A stretch of DNA of 64,000 nucleotides. Source: Annona cherimola. Lineage: Eukaryota; Streptophyta; Magnoliopsida; Magnoliales; Annonaceae. Below, piece after piece: positions 60,037 through 64,000 of this stretch. A program made the translations under genes and the position numbers. The notes beneath the pieces are model-generated. The model did not search any database. It saw nothing but the letters and a program-made list of their open reading frames with translations, and was not told where the DNA came from. How positions within the stretch are numbered: position 1 is the stretch's first letter; each line of letters begins with the position of its first letter. Location of the stretch: positions 98,856,595-98,920,594 of the forward strand of contig CM059971.1 in the NCBI GenBank assembly GCA_030490835.1, in the 5' to 3' direction.

Positions 60037-60439
60037 GATCTTTTACGACCGGTCGGAAATCCGGTGATTTCCGACCGGTCAAAAAATATATATTTTTTAA
60101 TTTTTTTTTAAAAATAATTTTATAAACATGTTAATCTAGTTATATTTAATCTATAAATCAATTTTTACTATTTTTGGATATGTATATATATTTATTTTGG
60201 ATTTTTAAATACAGGGGTATTTAAGTCATTTTAAATATTCTTAAAATGACTTAAATACCCCTGTATTTAAAAATCCAAAATAAATATATATACATATCTA
60301 AAAATGATAAAACTTGGTTTATAGATTAAATATAACTAGATTAACATGTTTATAAAATTATTTTTCAAAAAAAAAAACAAAAAAATATATTTTTTGACCG
60401 GTCGGAAATCACCGGATTTCCGACCGGTCGTAAAAGATC
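60037..60439. mobile_element. 403-bp near-perfect palindromic (foldback) MITE
   Basis: The element starts GATCTTTTACGACCGGTCGG and ends with its mirror. The two arms, about 200 bases each, pair almost base for base around a centre near 60238 (CATTTTAAATATTCTTAAAATG region, GTCATTT / AAATGAC). Each end is in addition a small palindrome of its own (GACCGGTCGGAAAT, six bases, ATTTCCGACCGGTC). The inner arm holds TTTTTACTATTTTTGGATAT and ACAGGGGTATTTAAGTCATT. It is non-coding. A transcript would form a long double-stranded hairpin. I could not identify a target duplication. Confidence 0.9.
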
Positions 60440-61500
60440 TGTACTCTTGTTTGTTAACAAACATTTACATGAACATAATCAAACTATCAACCAGCCTCGA
60501 ATTTCGTGTTGGGATTTAGGACAAACCAACCCAGCTAATGGCCAGTGGCCAGACCGCCTGGTATTTGGTACCCGCAACTGATTATATATGGGGGAAGTGC
60601 TGAATTCTCCAAAACCCAGATTTCTAAAATTTCGCAGGCTTTTCTTTTACTCATGGATCATATAACAATTGTGTTTAGGGGGAAAAAAAAAAAGAAGAAG
60701 AAGAAGATAAATGCATGATGCCCACTTGCCTAGTGACAGCGACAAACAGCTAGATAACAAAAATCTGTAGAGAGTAATTAAAACTCTGGCTGTCTTTTGC
60801 AATCAAAGTCTTGCCAGGGGACCAACAGTTAAGGCTGCTTAGCTGCTAACTCACTGTGGGCTTCAAAAATCCAAAAAACAACGAATTATGAACGTATAGA
60901 CCGTACAGTGTGGTTTTCAGAATGCAGCTGAAGTCGCGTAAGGCTGTCAATGGATCCTTAAATCCTTTGTATTTTTGGAGACTGGAGACACGACTCTTGT
61001 CTCCATCCAATTCCATCAATGCCCGTGCGGAGGTTGCCTAAGTTGTTCGTCTTTCTTTTATTTTAGCTTACCTTAATGATTACGAAAAATTCATCTCGCC
61101 TTTTGCATTCAAACCATGTGGTTAATTTTATTTTATTTTCCGACCGCGTAAGAGAGTGAATCTTACAAGTATCTGTCAAACTGGGGAATTTAACTCAATG
61201 AGATTTTGACGGAGGGTAGAGATGGATTATAGAGGGGTTGTGCAAAACTTTCCAAAAAGGGTCGAGAAGGTTACCACACAATCTGAGAAAGTTCCCAAAG
61301 GGTCTAGAGTAGCCCAAAATGGATGAGTCGAGCTTGTGTATGTCCGGTATATTTGAAAAAAGGGTAACGAAGTGAATAGGGTCCGTGCAAAGAGCCCTTA
61401 GGTCTTTTCTAGAATTGTGGAAGATTGTAGTAGATATTGTAACCGTGTTAAAAAAAATTAATAATAAAATATGTTATCACATGCCTATTGGTTAGTGGGG
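60440..61500. other. intergenic region without a supported gene
   Basis: Mixed AT-rich sequence, no recognisable frame or repeat apart from a short GAA run near 60693-60707. Confidence 0.5.
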
Positions 61501-62340
61501 AGAAGATGAGGAAAATAAACTAAAATAGCAGAAATAATAAATATGAGGATGGGCATGGCAGCTTACGAAGGGAGCCGTTTAAATGGAAGGAGGATGAGTG
61601 AAGTAGGGGGTTGTGTTGAGAGAAGTGAGTGCCGACGACAATAGTGGAGCTCGGATGTTAGGGAGAGGAAAATGCTTATTATTTTTGAATTTTTCAATAA
61701 AATTCCTCTGTGGGTACACCAATTAGGTAAGTAGGAATTTTTATGCATTATGGATTGGAAATGAGTGAGAATTTCGAATTTTATTAAATTCGTCCACTTG
61801 TCCCAAACTCTTGGATTTGATGTTGTTGAAGAAATTTCAAGTGTAGTAATTTTGTTGAATAAACAACATAAAAATTCCTTTAAACATAAAAACCGCAGCT
61901 TGTTTGATGTATTAGTGAAGTGCCGAATCCCACCAGCAGCTGAGGAAGAAGACGTACTGGAGCAATGGAGTCGGGGAAATTTTACAGAGAAACCCCTAAG
62001 GTTTTTACAATTTTCAGAAAGTCTAAATAAGTTAGAAACAAATTGCAGATTGATCCTCAAAGGAAATATTGTTCAAAATCTATGTTTTTTGTGTGAAATT
62101 AAATGATATTTGGTTGAAAATAAATTGCAGAAAACCTCTTTGAAGTGTATTTTTAATTTTCAAGAAAACCTCATTTTATAGAAAATTTGAGAAAGCCCAA
62201 AGTTAATTGAAATTTTGTGGTGGGAACCCTGAAAGGAATAGTACCTAAAAACTCCCTTAATTTTGTTTAAAATTGACCAATAAAAGTATTGGAAAATTTA
62301 CAGAAGAAGCCCCTAAGAAACTGCCCATTCGCACCCCCCC
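61500..62340. repeat. LTR-like sequence with splice-donor-like motif
   Basis: The stretch 61680-61740 (TCAATAAAATTCCTCTGTGG then AGGTAAGTAGGA at 61725) has the same arrangement as 48195-48250 (TCAGAAAATCTCTCCATGGG then AGGTAAGTGAGG). Both may be homologous parts of LTRs or leaders of an unidentified retrotransposon. The phrase AGAAACCCCTAAG recurs in variants at 61989 and about 62305. A C run lies at 62334-62344. Confidence 0.4.
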
Positions 62341-62630
62341 CCCCGGTTTTCTTTTACGTGTGGGCTGGGCTCGTACAGGCTTGGCCTGTTTCAGCCCACT
62401 CTTACTACTAGCCTTATATCTAAGGGGCCCAGTTGGGCTAATGAGCTCCTCGACTGGATCTCAAGAAGCACATGAAACCACTAGCCAGCCTATGGAATGA
62501 GCTGGCCTGATATGGTCAACACTAATAAAAGGAAACCCAAGTATTCGGCCCTTATAAAGAGCCCATGCTCTTAGCCCAAAAACTCTACCCATATGCTCAG
62601 CCCGCTGATGACACGTGGCGATCTCTTGGC

Positions 62631-63102
62631 CGTCCAAATTCATTTGATCATATCTTGGCTCCATGATGTCAAATTTTGATAATATAACTGTCTATTTCTA
62701 CATTATTTGACATTTTAAATTTATTGGACGGGTATGATTATCGTCAGAGATCACTACGATGAGGTACTGATGGGCAGATGTGCATGGAGCCGTCAAAATT
62801 CATTTGATCATATCTTGGCCCCACGATATCCGATTTTGATGATCCAACTGTCAATTTATACATTTTTGGACGTTTTAAATCTATTGGACAGGTTTGATTA
62901 TCCGTTAGAGGTCATTATGATGAGGTACTGACGGGCGGATGCGCATGGAGCCATCCAAATTCTTTTGATCATATCTTGGCCTCAGGATATCCGATTTTGA
63001 TGATCTAACTGTCTATTTCTATATTTTTAAGCATTCTAAATCCACTGGATGGATGGGGTGGATTGGTCATAATAGATCAATATTAGAAGTTACTTGTGGG
63101 CA
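62631..63102. repeat. tandem repeat, about three 160-bp units
   Basis: Units start at 62631, 62791 and 62952 with CGTCCAAATTCATTTGATCA and variants. Shared marks are ATATCTTGG, TGATGATC.AACTGTC and CATTTTAAAT-TATTGGA; the first two units also end GATGAGGTACTGA.GGGC. The units differ from one another at many positions, so the array is old. The third unit is the most divergent. Confidence 0.88.
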
Positions 63103-63403
63103 GATAATAATCACTGAGATTTTGCTTGATTTTAGTCTACTAAGATAGTGATAAATATTCCTAAGTATTAAACTTAGGATTTAACATCATTTTTCAACTA
63201 TGGAAAAGTGTGAAGAGTTGATAACAATGGATTTAGATGATATACAAGTTGAGTACATTTATTAGTGTGTGAATATTCTCTATAGCGTAATAAAGTATGC
63301 TAAGTGTGGTGGAATGCACATAAGTGAAATTATTACTATTATAGTGTAGTGATACCATTTGAGAATGATTATATGATGCATTATTGTTGGTGCTGGTTTA
63401 TAA

Positions 63404-63819
63404 GTAGGTCTTAGGCTTTGTCGGAAGGCTACTTGACATAAATCATATACAAAGAAAGATGAAAATGCAAGTGCGTGGGACTTAGTCCATTTAAAGTTGA
63501 TTACAAGTAGGTCCTAGGCTTAACTAGAAGGCTATCCAATATGTGATGTTCGAGTAGATCCTAGGCTTACTAGAAAGCTATTTGCATGTAGTTCCTAAGT
63601 GTTGCTGGAAGGGCTACTCAACGTGTGATTTTAGGATAGGCCCTAGGCATCATTAGAAGGTTACTTGTAAGTAGGTCCTATGCATTGCTGGAAGGGCTAC
63701 TCAGTGTGTGATTCGAGGGTATGTCATAGGCATTGCTGGAAGGCTAAGCTTGTTGGAAGGCTATCTAATGTGTGACTATGGGGTAAGTCCTAAGCTTTAC
63801 TACAAGGCTACTTGATACC
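63404..63819. repeat. degenerate tandem array of 35-50-bp GTCCTAGGC...GGAAGGCTAC units
   Basis: About nine irregular copies of AGTAGGTCCTAGGC, ..TGCTGGAAGGCTACT, ..CAATGTGTGATTCGA. Unit length varies from roughly 30 to 50 bases, and one unit at the left is separated by unrelated sequence. A related phrase occurs near 51050. The region is probably part of an LTR, but its element lies outside the window. Confidence 0.85.
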
Positions 63820-64000
63820 AACTGTACATGTCGAATTATTGAGTTGTTTGCATTTTCATTTCTAATGATAATGTTAAGGTAGTCTTGTCCTCTAAGGATT
63901 ATTTAATGGTGATGTTATCTATGAATGTTATGGTAGAATAATGCAAAATTTTCTGCTTGCTTAGTTCTTAAAAACTCATCCCATGTTAATTATATTCCTC

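Overview
The window is nuclear DNA of a flowering plant. It has spliced protein genes with GT-AG and GC-AG introns, long AT-rich gaps, plant Copia, LINE, SINE, hAT-like and MITE repeats, many microsatellites, and plant-specific families (nitrite reductase, core alpha-1,3-fucosyltransferase, DCL, DUF1685). I cannot place it below angiosperm. There is no sign of bacterial, organellar or viral origin and no CRISPR array.

Four intact genes are supported, all on the + strand. (1) 10980-18364: Golgi glycoprotein 3-alpha-L-fucosyltransferase, 7 exons, 508 codons. (2) 25539-29006: plastid ferredoxin-nitrite reductase, 5 exons, 589 codons, with a GC-AG first intron. (3) 31851-33811: DCL-type (DUF3223) plastid protein, 3 exons, 195 codons. 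(4) 53276-53977: DUF1685 protein, 2 exons, 141 codons. All exon joins keep frame. A fifth locus at 689-1300 is a broken 5' piece of an ABI5/DPBF-type bZIP gene with two frameshifts and no bZIP domain. The genes are unrelated in pathway; this is ordinary gene-poor plant chromatin, not an operon or a cluster.

The rest is mostly repeats. 2370-4240: decayed LINE, minus strand. 5528-10616: a dense group of hairpin MITEs. 13640-14760: a LINE inside intron 2 of the fucosyltransferase gene. 21000-22080: SINE-like and TA-inserting elements. 29659-30057: a MITE with a 9-bp target duplication. 34556-34842: a SINE with a 17-bp target duplication. 44450-47263: 5' part of a Ty1/Copia element (LTR, primer binding site, gag), minus strand, with a SalI-site-rich LTR. 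48705-49075, 52547-52938 and 20647-21008: TA-inserting elements. 55033-55781: hAT-like element with an 8-bp target duplication. 57831-58937: probable TRIM. 60037-60439: near-perfect 403-bp palindrome. 61500-64000: LTR-like sequence and two tandem repeat arrays.

The most unusual signal is a set of hairpin elements that share the same AT-rich arm sequence but end in different, unrelated terminal repeats, as if one core had been combined with several sets of ends. I did not find a new protein-coding system.
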